Shown here: piece by piece, positions 16,543 to 24,554 of the stretch | Numbering within the stretch: the first letter of the stretch is position 1 | Layout of the letters: each line of letters begins with the position of its first letter | DNA from: Blastococcus sp. TBT05-19 | GTDB lineage: Bacteria > Actinomycetota > Actinomycetes > Mycobacteriales > Geodermatophilaceae | Length of the DNA: 64,000 nucleotides | Assembly (NCBI RefSeq): GCF_003319095.1 | Contig: NZ_QOHI01000003.1 | Span: forward strand, 62,001 to 126,000 | Reading direction: 5' to 3' | Notes under the pieces: model-generated | What the model was told of the DNA's origin: nothing | Database searches by the model: none | Seen by the model: only the letters and a program-made list of their open reading frames with translations | Position numbers and translations under genes: made by a program

Positions 16543-17247
16543 CTCGGTGAAGGCCGGCCGGCCCAGCAGCGCGGTGAGCTCCGCGGCGTAGGTGTCCACC
16601 AGCGGCTCGGGCGCCACGTGCGCGGTCGGGGAGCCGGTGCACCACCAGTGCAGGTCGGAGCCGCCGGGGCCCCAACCGCGCCGGTCGAACTCGCCGATGC
16701 TGGAGACCAGCACCCGCGTGCCGTCCGGCCGGTCGACGTGCTCCTGCTCGCGGCGCACCGGCAGCTGCCAGCAGACGTCGGGCTTGGTCGTCAGCGGGTG
16801 CACCCCGGTGCGCAGCGCCATCGCGTGCAGCGCGCAGCCGGTGCCGCCGGGGAACCCCGGTCGGTTGAGGAACACGCAGGCGCCGTCGACCACCCGGGTC
16901 CGCAGCGAGCGCACGCCGTCCTCGGCGTCGTCGGCGTCGTCCTCCTCGGTCCAGGCGCCGCGGCCGACAGGGGCCAGCTGCCAGTCCTCGTCGTCGAGGC
17001 CCGCGAACGCCGCGGTGACGCGTTCCAGGTCGTCCTCGTCGGTGAAGAACGCGCCGTGGCTGCAGCAGCCGTCGTCGGGCCTGCCCTCGACCACCCCCGC
17101 GCACCCGCGCCCGAACACGCACGTCCAGGCCGAGGTCAGCCAGGTCAGGTCGGCGCGGACGAGGTGCTCGGGATCGGCCGGGTCGGGGAACTCCACCCAC
17201 TCGCGGGGGAAGTCCGGCGCGACCTCCTCCGGGGGCTCGTTCCGCAC
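16435..17247 (-). CDS. Conserved cysteine-rich actinobacterial protein (Rv0495c-like)
   Basis: This 270-residue protein has clustered cysteines: [38 protein letters not shown] and DVCWQLP. The pattern resembles the CxxC-rich YkgJ/DUF3109-type putative zinc or iron-sulfur proteins. I recall Rv0495c, at the same map position in M. tuberculosis, as very similar. The function is unknown. GTG 17247 is preceded on the minus strand by TAGGCT (17259-17254) with a 6-nt gap, so it looks leaderless. Its 3' end overlaps the GlxA-type gene. Confidence 0.75.
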   Translation of the reverse strand: MRNEPPEEVAPDFPREWVEFPDPADPEHLVRADLTWLTSAWTCVFGRGCAGVVEGRPDDGCCSHGAFFTDEDDLERVTAAFAGLDDEDWQLAPVGRGAWTEEDDADDAEDGVRSLRTRVVDGACVFLNRPGFPGGTGCALHAMALRTGVHPLTTKPDVCWQLPVRREQEHVDRPDGTRVLVSSIGEFDRRGWGPGGSDLHWWCTGSPTAHVAPEPLVDTYAAELTALLGRPAFTELRRLTQLRLDQGMIAPHPASPRPVPVELHRRRPGD

Positions 17248-17279
17248 CCGCCCAGCCTAGGTCTGCCACGATGCTCCGC

Positions 17280-17648
17280 GTGCCCGCCCCCGACCCCGCC
17301 GTCGACGCCTACCTGGACGGGCTGGGCGGACCCCGAGCCGACGCCGCCCGCACGCTCCGCCGGCTCTGCCTGGAGGAGCTCGACGGCTTCACGGAGGGGA
17401 TGGCGTACGGCATGCCCGGGTACCGGCGCGGACCGGAGGCCGACGGCGAGATCGCCTTCGCCGACCAGAAGCAGCACCTGTCCTTCTACGTGCTGCGCAC
17501 CGACGTCATGGCCGCCCACCTCGACCGGCTGGGTGGTCTGGGCCTCGGCAAGGGGTGCGTGCGCTACCGCCGGGCCGACCAGCTCGACGAGGACGTGATC
17601 CGCTCCATCCTGCGGATGACGGCTGCGACCAGCGGCGCGGTCTGCTGA
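17280..17648 (+). CDS. DUF1801 family protein
   Basis: The protein is about 122 residues from GTG 17280. EGMAYGMPGYRR, DQKQHLSFYVLR and LGKGCVRYRRADQLDEDVI are the conserved blocks of the DUF1801/YdhG-like fold. The function is unknown. CACGAT (17267-17272) ends 7 nt before GTG 17280 and may be the -10; ATG 17271 overlaps that box and is the alternative start. It ends 17 nt before the ppx gene. Confidence 0.75.
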   Translation: MPAPDPAVDAYLDGLGGPRADAARTLRRLCLEELDGFTEGMAYGMPGYRRGPEADGEIAFADQKQHLSFYVLRTDVMAAHLDRLGGLGLGKGCVRYRRADQLDEDVIRSILRMTAATSGAVC

Positions 17649-17665
17649 CCCGGCAGAATCGCCCC

Positions 17666-18610
17666 ATGCGACTCGGGGTGCTGGACGTCGGCTCGAACAC
17701 GGTGCACCTGCTGGTCGTGGACGCCCACCGCGGCGCGCACCCCACGCCCATGCACGACGACAAGTCGGTGCTGCGGCTGGCCGAGCACGTGGGGTCGGAC
17801 GACGTGCTGTCCAAGGCGGGGGAGAAGGCGCTGCTCACGGCGGTCCAGCGGGCCTGCGAGCAGGCCGAGGAGCAGGGCTGCGACGAGTTCATGGCCCTGG
17901 TGACCTCCGCGATCCGCGAGGCGGCCAACGGCCTGGAGGTGCTCGAGCGCGTCCGGGAGCGCACCGGCGTGGAGCTGAAGGTGCTCACGGGGGAGGACGA
18001 GGCGCGGCTGACCTTCCTCGCCGTCCGCCGCTGGTTCGGCTGGAGCGCCGGCCGGTTGCTGGTCCTCGACATCGGCGGCGGCTCCCTCGAGCTGGCGGCC
18101 GGGGTCGACGAGGACCCCGACGTCGCGCTCTCGCTCCCGCTGGGGGCCGGCCGGATGACCCGCCACTTCCTCCCCTCGGCGCGGCAGGGCGGCCGGCCCG
18201 ATCTCGCCGCCCTCGAGGCGCTGCGCGCCCACGCCGACGAGCTGCTGGCACCGGCCGCCGAGAAGATCACCGCCCTCGGCGCGCCTGACCTGGTGGTCGC
18301 GACGAGCAAGACGTTCCGCACGCTGGCCCGGCTCGCCGGTGCCGCTCCGTCGTCGGCCGGGCTGCGGGCGCACCGCGAGCTCACGGCGGTCGGGCTGGGT
18401 CAGGTGGTGGGGTTCATCTCGCGGATCGAGTCCGACGCGCTGGCCGAGCTGCCGGGCGTCTCGGCCGACCGCGCGCACCAGGTTCCCGCGGGAGCGGTTG
18501 TCGCTGCCGCAACTCTGCGTGCGCTGGACGTACCGTGCGTACGGATCGGTCCATGGGCGTTGCGCGAGGGTGTCATCCTCCGCAGGCTCGACTCGTTGGG
18601 AGGAGCGTGA
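17666..18610 (+). CDS. ppx: Exopolyphosphatase / guanosine pentaphosphatase (Ppx/GppA)
   Basis: The 314-residue protein is of the ASKHA fold. LGVLDVGSNTVHLLVVD is the phosphate-1 motif and VLDIGGGSLELA the phosphate-2 motif; TSAIREAANG sits between them. It hydrolyses terminal phosphate of polyphosphate or pppGpp. The size fits the short actinobacterial Ppx forms without the C-terminal HD-like domain. CAGAAT (17654-17659) is 6 nt before ATG 17666. Its TGA overlaps the next ATG by 1 nt. The location after SenX3-RegX3 suits phosphate metabolism. Confidence 0.9.
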   Translation: MRLGVLDVGSNTVHLLVVDAHRGAHPTPMHDDKSVLRLAEHVGSDDVLSKAGEKALLTAVQRACEQAEEQGCDEFMALVTSAIREAANGLEVLERVRERTGVELKVLTGEDEARLTFLAVRRWFGWSAGRLLVLDIGGGSLELAAGVDEDPDVALSLPLGAGRMTRHFLPSARQGGRPDLAALEALRAHADELLAPAAEKITALGAPDLVVATSKTFRTLARLAGAAPSSAGLRAHRELTAVGLGQVVGFISRIESDALAELPGVSADRAHQVPAGAVVAAATLRALDVPCVRIGPWALREGVILRRLDSLGGA

Positions 18611-19413
18611 TGGCCGAACCGGACTGGAACCCGGACACGGGCGGGCGGTCCCTCGCCGAGATCCTGCGCGAGGCCGGCGTCGAGTCCGCGGCCCGGCAGC
18701 AGGCCCGCCGGCGTCGCCTCGAGGACGACGACGACACCGGGATCCGGCAGCGCCGCGCGAGCGACGCGGCCGCCCGCGAGCGCGCGGGCTTCAGCCGACG
18801 CCGCAGCGACGTCGAGGCCCCTCCGTCCGCGCGGCCCTCCCGGCCCGCCCCGCGGGTCGCGGCCGGCCCCTCCACCGCAGCCATCCCGGGGCTCCGGCCC
18901 GACCGCAAGCCCGGCGTCCCGCAGCCCTCGGCCCCCGTCCCACCGCTGCGCCGCGCCGCCGAGGTGGCCGGCGCCCAGCGCACCACCCCCCGCACCGGCG
19001 GGCGGACCGCCGAGCGCGACGAGCGCCGGGGCGCCACCCGCGCCCCGGTGCGCGAGAGCCATCCGCACACCGGCCCCATCCCCGTCGTCCGCGCGGACGA
19101 CCTGCCCGACACCGACGTCGACAGCACGCCGCAGGAGAGCGCGCTGGCGTGGCTCCGGTTCGGCGGCGAGCTGCTGATCGCGCTCGCGGCGGGTGTCGGC
19201 ATCTACTTCGCGGCCACCGTGCTGTGGGAGATGGTGCCCCGCCTGGCGATGTTCCTGGCCCCGCTCGCGGTGACCGGCCTGGTGGCCGGGGTCAACCTGT
19301 GGCGGAACCGGCAGGGTGCCGAGCCGGTCGGTGCCCGGCTGCTCGCGGTGCTGGTCTTCGCCGGCACGCTGCTCACCATCGCCCCGGCCGCCAACCTGCT
19401 CGGCACCTCCTGA
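18610..19413 (+). CDS. Conserved membrane protein with long disordered N-terminus
   Basis: Of 267 residues, the first ~175 are Arg/Pro/Ala-rich and probably disordered, starting with a conserved-looking segment (GGRSLAEILREAGVES). Two hydrophobic helices close the protein (LLIALAAGVGIYFAATVLW and MFLAPLAVTGLVAGVNLW), with a third weaker one (LLAVLVFAGTLLTIAPAAN). It is coupled to ppx (1-nt overlap), as is the membrane protein Rv0497. The function is unknown. Confidence 0.7.
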   Translation: MAEPDWNPDTGGRSLAEILREAGVESAARQQARRRRLEDDDDTGIRQRRASDAAARERAGFSRRRSDVEAPPSARPSRPAPRVAAGPSTAAIPGLRPDRKPGVPQPSAPVPPLRRAAEVAGAQRTTPRTGGRTAERDERRGATRAPVRESHPHTGPIPVVRADDLPDTDVDSTPQESALAWLRFGGELLIALAAGVGIYFAATVLWEMVPRLAMFLAPLAVTGLVAGVNLWRNRQGAEPVGARLLAVLVFAGTLLTIAPAANLLGTS

Positions 19414-19423
19414 CCGCTCGCCG

Positions 19424-19984
19424 TCAGGCGTCGGCCGGCTGCTCCTCCCGGGCGAACTCCTCGACGATCGCGGCGCCGAAGGCGTCCAGGTCGTCGGGGT
19501 TGCGGCTGGTGATCAGGTTGCCGTCGACGACGACCTCCTCGTCGACCCAGTTCGCGCCCGCGTTGCGCAGGTCGGTCTGCAGCGACGGCCACGAGGTCAT
19601 GCGACGCCCGCGGACCACGTCGGCCTCGATGAGGACCCAGGGCGCGTGGCAGATCGCCGCGACCGGCTTGCCGGCGTCGAAGAAGGCCTTCACGAACGCC
19701 ACGGCGTCGGCGTCGGCCCGCACGAAGTCGCCGTTGATGACACCGCCGGGCAGGACCAGCGCCGCGTAGTCGTCGGGGTCGGCCGACCCGAGGTCGGTGT
19801 GCACGGTGCGCTGCTCACCCTTGTCGATGTGCTCGTAGGCCGTGATCGTCCCGGTGCTGAACGAGACCAGCTCCGGTTCCGCGCCGGCCTCCTCCAGTGC
19901 CTGCCAGGGCCGGTCCAGCTCGACCTGCTCCACGCCGTCGGTGGCCAGCACGGCCACCCTCATCCCGTCCAGTTCTCCTGCCAT
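19424..19984 (-). CDS. DJ-1/PfpI family protein (YhbO/PfpI-like)
   Basis: The 186-residue protein from ATG 19984 has MRVAVLATDGVEQVELDRP at the N-terminus, a conserved acidic residue, VLPGGVINGD, and the nucleophile elbow VAAICHAPWVLIEA with the cysteine-histidine pair. These are marks of the PfpI/YhbO branch, linked to protein deglycation or glyoxalase-like activity; exact chemistry is disputed in the literature. An upstream in-frame start at 20020 is less likely since TAGCGC (19997-19992, minus) lies 7 nt before ATG 19984. Confidence 0.85.
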   Translation of the reverse strand: MAGELDGMRVAVLATDGVEQVELDRPWQALEEAGAEPELVSFSTGTITAYEHIDKGEQRTVHTDLGSADPDDYAALVLPGGVINGDFVRADADAVAFVKAFFDAGKPVAAICHAPWVLIEADVVRGRRMTSWPSLQTDLRNAGANWVDEEVVVDGNLITSRNPDDLDAFGAAIVEEFAREEQPADA

Positions 19985-20042
19985 GGGGGCGGCGCTACCC
20001 GGGGGCCGGACCGCACACACCCGGGCGCACTACGGTTCGGAC

Positions 20043-20693
20043 GTGCCCGCCGTCCTGCGCTCCCGCCTGTCGTCGGCGTGGGCGGGCAGCCGTGCGCCGT
20101 CGGCCGAGGACGCCGTCCGTGCCGCCGGTGACCTGGTGGCCGCCGGCCGCCGGGTGGCCCTGGAGCCGCGGAGCGCCGCCCCGGCCGGCCTGCTGCCCGA
20201 GCTGGCCGGCCGGCTGACCGCCGCCGGTCTCGGTGCCTTTTCCGAGGTGACGGTCCCGGCCGGGGGCCCGATGCCGCCCTCGGACGTCGCCGTCGCCCTG
20301 ACCGGTCCGGCCGGGGACGTCGACCGGCTCGCAGCGCTGCTGCCCGGGGCGCGCGTCGTCGTCGACGCGACCGCACCTGGGGCGGCGGACCGCTGCCGGC
20401 GGCTGGCCGGCGGGCGGGTCCGGCTGGTCTCCTCAGGACGCGGTGCCGCGGCGGACCTCGCGTTCGTCCGGTGCCTCACCGTCCTCCTGGCCGGCGACGG
20501 CGAGCACGCCGTCGCGACCACCGATCCACGGATCATCGCCGTCACCGGAGAGCGCGCGGCCTGGAACGGCCGCCCGCCCGAGAGCTGGGAGTACGTCATG
20601 CCCTGGGGAGCCCCCACCGAGGAGCAGCACCGCCTGGTCGCCGCCGGCCATCCCGTCCGCGTGCAGGTCTCCGTGGCCGGAGGCCGGGCGTGA
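20043..20693 (+). CDS. Shortened proline dehydrogenase-like protein
   Basis: The 216-residue protein has no canonical proline dehydrogenase beginning. Its second half follows the family: ATTDPRIIAVTG (cf. ATHDPRLI), [30 protein letters not shown] (cf. WEFQMLYGVRxxxQxxLVxxGxxVRVYVPYG). It stops where the active-site segment YxxRRxxER would begin, so the substrate-binding arginines are missing. It is probably not a working proline dehydrogenase; a regulatory or flavin-binding role is possible. TACGGT is 6 nt before GTG 20043 (leaderless), and its stop overlaps the proC GTG by 4 nt. Confidence 0.6.
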   Translation: MPAVLRSRLSSAWAGSRAPSAEDAVRAAGDLVAAGRRVALEPRSAAPAGLLPELAGRLTAAGLGAFSEVTVPAGGPMPPSDVAVALTGPAGDVDRLAALLPGARVVVDATAPGAADRCRRLAGGRVRLVSSGRGAAADLAFVRCLTVLLAGDGEHAVATTDPRIIAVTGERAAWNGRPPESWEYVMPWGAPTEEQHRLVAAGHPVRVQVSVAGGRA

Positions 20694-21508
20694 CCGCCGC
20701 GGGCCGGCGCGGCCTGGCGATCATCGGCGGCGGGAAGATGGGGGAGGCGCTGCTCTCCGGGCTGGTCCGCCGCGGGGGACCGGACGGCATCGTGGTGTGC
20801 GAGCGCAGCGCCGAGCGGGCGCAGCAGCTCGCCGAGCGCTACGGAGTGGGCACCGTCGACCTGGCCGGCGCGGCGGCGCGCGCCCGCGTGCTCCTGCTGG
20901 CCGTGAAGCCGCAGGACATCGACGGGCTGCTCCGCCTGGTCGCCGAGCACGTCGACACCGGTCACCTGGTGGTCTCCATCGCCGCGGGCGTCCCGACGGC
21001 CCGGATCGAGGCGGCGCTCCCCGAAGGAGTCCCGGTCGTGCGGGTCATGCCGAACACCCCGGCGCTGGTGGACGAGGGCATGAGCGTGCTGTCGCCCGGA
21101 GCGCACGCGGGCGAGGCCGAGCTGGACGAGGCCGAGGCGCTGCTGGCCGCCGTCGGCCGGGTGCAGCGGGTGCCCGAGGCGCAGCAGGACGCCGCCACCG
21201 CGCTGTCCGGCAGCGGGCCGGCCTACTTCTTCTACCTCGTCGAGGCGATGGTGGACGCCGGCATCCTGCTCGGTCTCCCGCGTGCGCTGGCCGCCGACCT
21301 GATCGTGCAGACCGCGCTGGGGGCGGCGGTGATGATGCGCGACTCCGGGGAGCACCCCGTCCAGCTGCGCGAGGCCGTCACCAGCCCCGGGGGGACGACG
21401 ATCGCCGCGATCCGCGAGCTGGAGCGCCACGGGGTCCGCGCCGCGCTGATCGCGGCCATCGAGGCCGCGCACGCGCGCTCGGTGGAGCTGGGAGTCGACA
21501 AGTCGTGA
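20690..21508 (+). CDS. proC: Pyrroline-5-carboxylate reductase
   Basis: ProC reduces delta-1-pyrroline-5-carboxylate to proline with NAD(P)H. The 272-residue protein has an N-terminal Rossmann domain (LAIIGGGKMGEALLSGL, ~res 10-26), LLLAVKPQDI, VRVMPNTPALV, and the C-terminal family signature around SGSGPAYFFYLVEAMVDAG and REAVTSPGGTTIAAI. GTG 20690 overlaps the stop of the proline-dehydrogenase-like gene, so translation is coupled. The position matches Rv0500. Confidence 0.95.
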   Translation: MTAAGRRGLAIIGGGKMGEALLSGLVRRGGPDGIVVCERSAERAQQLAERYGVGTVDLAGAAARARVLLLAVKPQDIDGLLRLVAEHVDTGHLVVSIAAGVPTARIEAALPEGVPVVRVMPNTPALVDEGMSVLSPGAHAGEAELDEAEALLAAVGRVQRVPEAQQDAATALSGSGPAYFFYLVEAMVDAGILLGLPRALAADLIVQTALGAAVMMRDSGEHPVQLREAVTSPGGTTIAAIRELERHGVRAALIAAIEAAHARSVELGVDKS

Positions 21509-21802
21509 CGTCGACTGGTCGACCGTCACCGACCGGAGCGAGCCGAACACAGTAGCGCCCGTTCGAGCACTTTGGGTGGACGCTGCGTGATTGAACCTTC
21601 ACGGTGTCGCAGAACGCGCCGGAACGCCTGTGTCGCGTGTTGCATACGTGTAGTTCTGCCGAGGACGGACCGGTCCGCCTGTTCGTTTCATCCATCGCAT
21701 CCGTCACGTCAGTCCCCTTACGCTCAGTGCCAGCGCATGCGTGTTCAGTTGCCGGTGGGGAAGCCGGCGCCACGACATGGGCTAGGTACCGGAGACGAAG
21801 AC
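21509..21802. other. 294-nt intergenic leader before the BldC-like gene
   Basis: No open frame is convincing here. The sequence is less GC-rich than its surroundings. A TTGCAT (21640-21645) and a TACGCT (21719-21724) could be promoter parts but are not correctly spaced with each other. An imperfect dyad CGTGA-N8-TCACG lies at 21586-21603. A long regulated 5' leader is likely, but I cannot define its promoter. Confidence 0.4.
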
Positions 21803-22147
21803 ATGACCATGCCCCAGCGCCACGCTGCCGCCACCGTCGTCCGCCCGGGGATGCCCGTCCCGCGCCCGATGGGTCGCCCGATGCCCGCTTCCGCCGTCGC
21901 CCGCCCCGTGCCGGCCGCTCACCCGGCCGCCATGCCGGTCGGCCGCCCGTCGGTCCCCGCCCCCCGTGCCGCCGTCACCTTCCTGACCGTCGCCGAGGTC
22001 GCCTCGATGATGCGGGTCTCCAAGATGACCGTGTACCGCCTCGTCCACGCCGGCGAGCTCTCCGCCGTCCGCGTCGGCCGCTCCTTCCGCGTGCCGGAGC
22101 GCGCCGTGCAGGACTACCTGCGCGACGCCTACACCGACATCGCCTGA
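21803..22147 (+). CDS. MerR-like/excisionase-family DNA-binding protein (BldC-like)
   Basis: The 114-residue protein has a disordered Met/Pro/Ala-rich N-terminus (~res 1-55) and a single compact winged HTH: FLTVAEVASMMRVSKMTVYRLVHAGELSAVRVGRSFRVPERAVQDYL. This is the BldC/helix-turn-helix_17 form found just after proC in actinobacteria (Rv0500A). BldC proteins oligomerise head-to-tail on direct repeats and control development or growth genes. GGAGACGAAG precedes the ATG. Next to bS22, the order matches Rv0500A-Rv0500B. Confidence 0.85.
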   Translation: MTMPQRHAAATVVRPGMPVPRPMGRPMPASAVARPVPAAHPAAMPVGRPSVPAPRAAVTFLTVAEVASMMRVSKMTVYRLVHAGELSAVRVGRSFRVPERAVQDYLRDAYTDIA

Positions 22148-22165
22148 GAGTCGCAGCCGACGTGC

Positions 22166-22270
22166 TCTGTCACGCCGAGTGGGCCCCGGAGGGGTCCGCG
22201 CAGGCGTGACGGTGGGGCTCCGCGTTCTGGGGGACGGCACCTGGCCGCGGTGTCATCCGGAGGATGACAG
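22166..22270. repeat. Structured dispersed repeat, copy B
   Basis: This is the second copy of the element at 12108-12208, same orientation. It has the stem GTCACGCC/GGCGTGAC (perfect), the same inner hairpin GGGCCCC-GGA-GGGGTCC and the terminal hairpin TGTCATCC-GGA-GGATGACA. Relative to copy A the A-U pair in the last stem is a G-C pair, a compensatory change, and the first stem exchanges G-U for A-U. It lies between the BldC-like gene and bS22. Confidence 0.7.
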
Positions 22271-22369
22271 GGTCATAGCGCGGCTCGGGTACGCTCGGTC
22301 GCCGAGCGACGCCGGGGTGGACCCGGCGGTCGCGCTCGAGCTGTTCCAATACGACGTCGGGAGCACCAC

Positions 22370-22468
22370 GTGGGTTCGGTCATCAAGAAGCGGCGCAAGC
22401 GGATGGCGAAGAAGAAGCACCGCAAGCTGCTGAAGAAGACGCGCGTTCAGCGTCGCAACAAGAAGTGA
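22370..22468 (+). CDS. Small ribosomal subunit protein bS22 (AURKAIC family)
   Basis: The 32-residue protein (GTG 22370, TGA 22466-22468) begins MGSVIKKRRKRMAKKKHRK and ends RVQRRNKK; 19 of 32 residues are Lys, Arg or His. It matches from memory the mycobacterial 33-residue Rv0500B/bS22 protein, which is located in the small ribosomal subunit near the decoding centre, and related AURKAIC-domain micro-proteins. It is too short for most gene finders. The copy B repeat and a possible -10 (TACGCT, 22290-22295) lie upstream. The epimerase gene starts 10 nt later. Confidence 0.9.
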   Translation: MGSVIKKRRKRMAKKKHRKLLKKTRVQRRNKK

Positions 22469-22478
22469 GCTGACGCTC

Positions 22479-23585
22479 GTGCCGCCCGCGGTCGTCCTCG
22501 TCACCGGTGTGAGCCGGTGGCTGGGTGGCGCGCTGGCGGCCGAGCTCGCAGCCGATCCGGCCATCGAGCGGGTCATCGGCGTGGACACCGTCCCGCCGTC
22601 CCCGGCGATGCTGCGCCGGCTCGGCCGCACCGAGTTCGTGCGGGCCGACATCCGCAACCCGCTGATCGGCAAGGTCATCGCGGCGGCGTCGGTCGACACC
22701 GTGGTGCACATGAACATCAGCTCCACGCCCGCCGGGTCCGGTGGGCGCGTGCCGATGAAGGAACTCAACGTCATCGGCACGATGCAGCTGCTCGCCGCGT
22801 GCCAGCGCGCGCCCTCGGTCCGCCGCTTCGTCCTGAAGTCCACGAGCGCGGTGTACGGCGCCTCGTCGCGCGACCCCGCCGTCTTCACCGAGTCGATGCA
22901 GGCCCGGCAGGTCCCCTGGGGCGGTTTCGCCAAGGACAGCGTCGACATCGAGGGCTACGTCCGCTCCTTCGCCCGCCGGCGTCCCGACGTCGACGTCGCC
23001 GTCCTGCGGTTCACCAACTTCATCGGCCCGCGGATCGACTCGCTGCTCACCGGCTTCCTCCGGATGCCGCTGGTGCCGACCGCGCTGGGCTACGACGCCC
23101 GCGTGCAGCTGCTGCACGAGGACGATGCCCTCGCCGTGCTCACCCGCGCGACCACCGGCTCGTTCGCCGGCACGGTGAACGTGGGCGGGGAGGGCACGCT
23201 CCTGCTCTCCCAGGCCATCCGCCGGCTGGGCCGCGTCGAGGTGCCGCTGCCCACGCCGGCGCTGGGCTCGGTGGGCCGGCTCTCCCGCCGCTTCGGGTTC
23301 GTGGACTACTCCCCGGAGCAGATGCGCTTCCTGAACTTCGGCCGCGTCGTGGACACCGCGCGCCTGCGCACCCGGTTCGGCTACACCCCCCGGTACACGA
23401 CGGAGGCTGCCTTGGCCGACTACGCGCGCACGGTCGCGCCGGTGATCGACCCGCTGACGGTCCGGTCGGTGACCGGGGGCCTGAGTTCCCTGCTCACCCG
23501 GGTCGGCGACACCGCGTCGGCGGTGGAGCGGCGGTTGCGCCCGACCCCGCCGCCTCCCGGCCTGCGGGCGGTGCGCGATGCCTGA
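22479..23585 (+). CDS. NAD-dependent epimerase/dehydratase family protein (extended SDR-like)
   Basis: The 368-residue protein opens with a Rossmann loop VVLVTGVSRWLGGALA, then VVHMNISS, LKSTSAVYGAS (serine/threonine of the catalytic region) and LRFTNFIGPRID. The YxxxK pair is not intact: the segment around PWGGFAKDSVDIEGYV keeps the lysine but has glycine where tyrosine would be. It may therefore bind NAD(P) without classical epimerase chemistry. The order (bS22, epimerase, acyltransferase) matches Rv0500B-0501-0502. It overlaps the next gene by 8 nt. Confidence 0.75.
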   Translation: MPPAVVLVTGVSRWLGGALAAELAADPAIERVIGVDTVPPSPAMLRRLGRTEFVRADIRNPLIGKVIAAASVDTVVHMNISSTPAGSGGRVPMKELNVIGTMQLLAACQRAPSVRRFVLKSTSAVYGASSRDPAVFTESMQARQVPWGGFAKDSVDIEGYVRSFARRRPDVDVAVLRFTNFIGPRIDSLLTGFLRMPLVPTALGYDARVQLLHEDDALAVLTRATTGSFAGTVNVGGEGTLLLSQAIRRLGRVEVPLPTPALGSVGRLSRRFGFVDYSPEQMRFLNFGRVVDTARLRTRFGYTPRYTTEAALADYARTVAPVIDPLTVRSVTGGLSSLLTRVGDTASAVERRLRPTPPPPGLRAVRDA

Positions 23586-24483
23586 GGCCCGCGTGATCCC
23601 GCTGCGCCCGGACGACGACGAGCCGTTCGCCCCGGTGTCGCCGCCGGCCTGGGACGACCAGGTCGCAGGTGGCCTGGAGTTCCTGCAGCGCCGTCTGACC
23701 GGCGAGTACGAGACGGACGAGTTCGGCTTCGACCCCGATCTGGCCGACCACGTCCTCCTCCCCATCCTGCGGCCGTTCTTCCAGAAGTGGTTCCGGGTGG
23801 AGACCTTCGGCCTGGAGAACGTCCCCGCCGACAGCGGCGCGCTCGTCGTGGCCAACCACTCGGGCACGCTGCCGATCGACGCGCTGATGACCACGGTCGC
23901 CCTGCACGACGAGCACCCGGCGGCGCGCCGTTTCCGGCTGCTCGGCGCCGACCTGGTCTTCGACATCCCGCTGGTCGGGGCGATGGCCCGCAAGCTCGGC
24001 GCCACCCTCGCCTGCAACGAGGACGCCGAGCGGCTGCTCACCGAGGGCGAGCTGGTGGGGGTCTTCCCCGAGGGCTTCAAGGGCATCGGCAAGCCGTTCC
24101 GCGACCGGTACACGCTGCAGCGCTTCGGTCGCGGCGGCTTCGTGTCGGCGGCGCTGCGCACCGGGAAGCCGATCATCCCGTGCGCCATCGTCGGCGCCGA
24201 GGAGATCTACCCGATGATCGGCAACGCCAAGACGGTCGCGCGGCTGTTCGGGCTGCCCTACTTCCCGATCACCCCGACGTTCCCGCTGCTGGGGCCGCTC
24301 GGACTGGTGCCGTTGCCGTCGAAGTGGCTGATCGCGTTCGGCGAGCCGATCGAGACGGCGTCCTACGGTCCGGCCGCGGCCGAGGACCCGATGCTGGTCT
24401 TCAACCTGACCGACCAGGTGCGCGAGACGATCCAGCACTCGCTCTACCAGCTGCTCCTCCGCCGGACCTCCGTCTTCGGCTGA
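23578..24483 (+). CDS. PlsC-family lysophospholipid acyltransferase
   Basis: The 301-residue protein has the acyltransferase motifs NHSGTLPID (HX4D catalytic pair, ~res 98-106), GVFPEGFKG (block III) and KPIIPCAIVGAEE (block IV). It probably acylates a glycerol-phosphate or lysophospholipid at the membrane face. A ~60-residue N-terminal extension precedes the domain. It overlaps the epimerase gene by 8 nt, suggesting the two act in one envelope-lipid task. Confidence 0.85.
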   Translation: MPEARVIPLRPDDDEPFAPVSPPAWDDQVAGGLEFLQRRLTGEYETDEFGFDPDLADHVLLPILRPFFQKWFRVETFGLENVPADSGALVVANHSGTLPIDALMTTVALHDEHPAARRFRLLGADLVFDIPLVGAMARKLGATLACNEDAERLLTEGELVGVFPEGFKGIGKPFRDRYTLQRFGRGGFVSAALRTGKPIIPCAIVGAEEIYPMIGNAKTVARLFGLPYFPITPTFPLLGPLGLVPLPSKWLIAFGEPIETASYGPAAAEDPMLVFNLTDQVRETIQHSLYQLLLRRTSVFG

Positions 24484-24485
24484 TC

Positions 24486-24551
24486 GAGGGACCCTCGTCC
24501 CCCCACGCCTCGCTCCGCTCGGCGCGGGACCCTGACGAGGGCCGCTCCCTC
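24486..24551. terminator. Hairpin between acyltransferase and HAD genes
   Basis: GAGGGA (24486-24491) pairs with TCCCTC (24546-24551), and CCCTCGTC (24492-24499) with GACGAGGG (24534-24541). An inner GC-rich stem is possible. The genes converge here (stop codons at 24483 and 24555), so it is likely a bidirectional terminator. Confidence 0.6.
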
Positions 24552-24554
24552 AAC

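Noticed and set aside
21586-21603. Possible Rex-like dyad CGTGA-N8-TCACG before the BldC-like gene
   Set aside because: The half-site spacing is offset by 2 bp and the arms lack TTGTGAA; it does not meet the Rex consensus.
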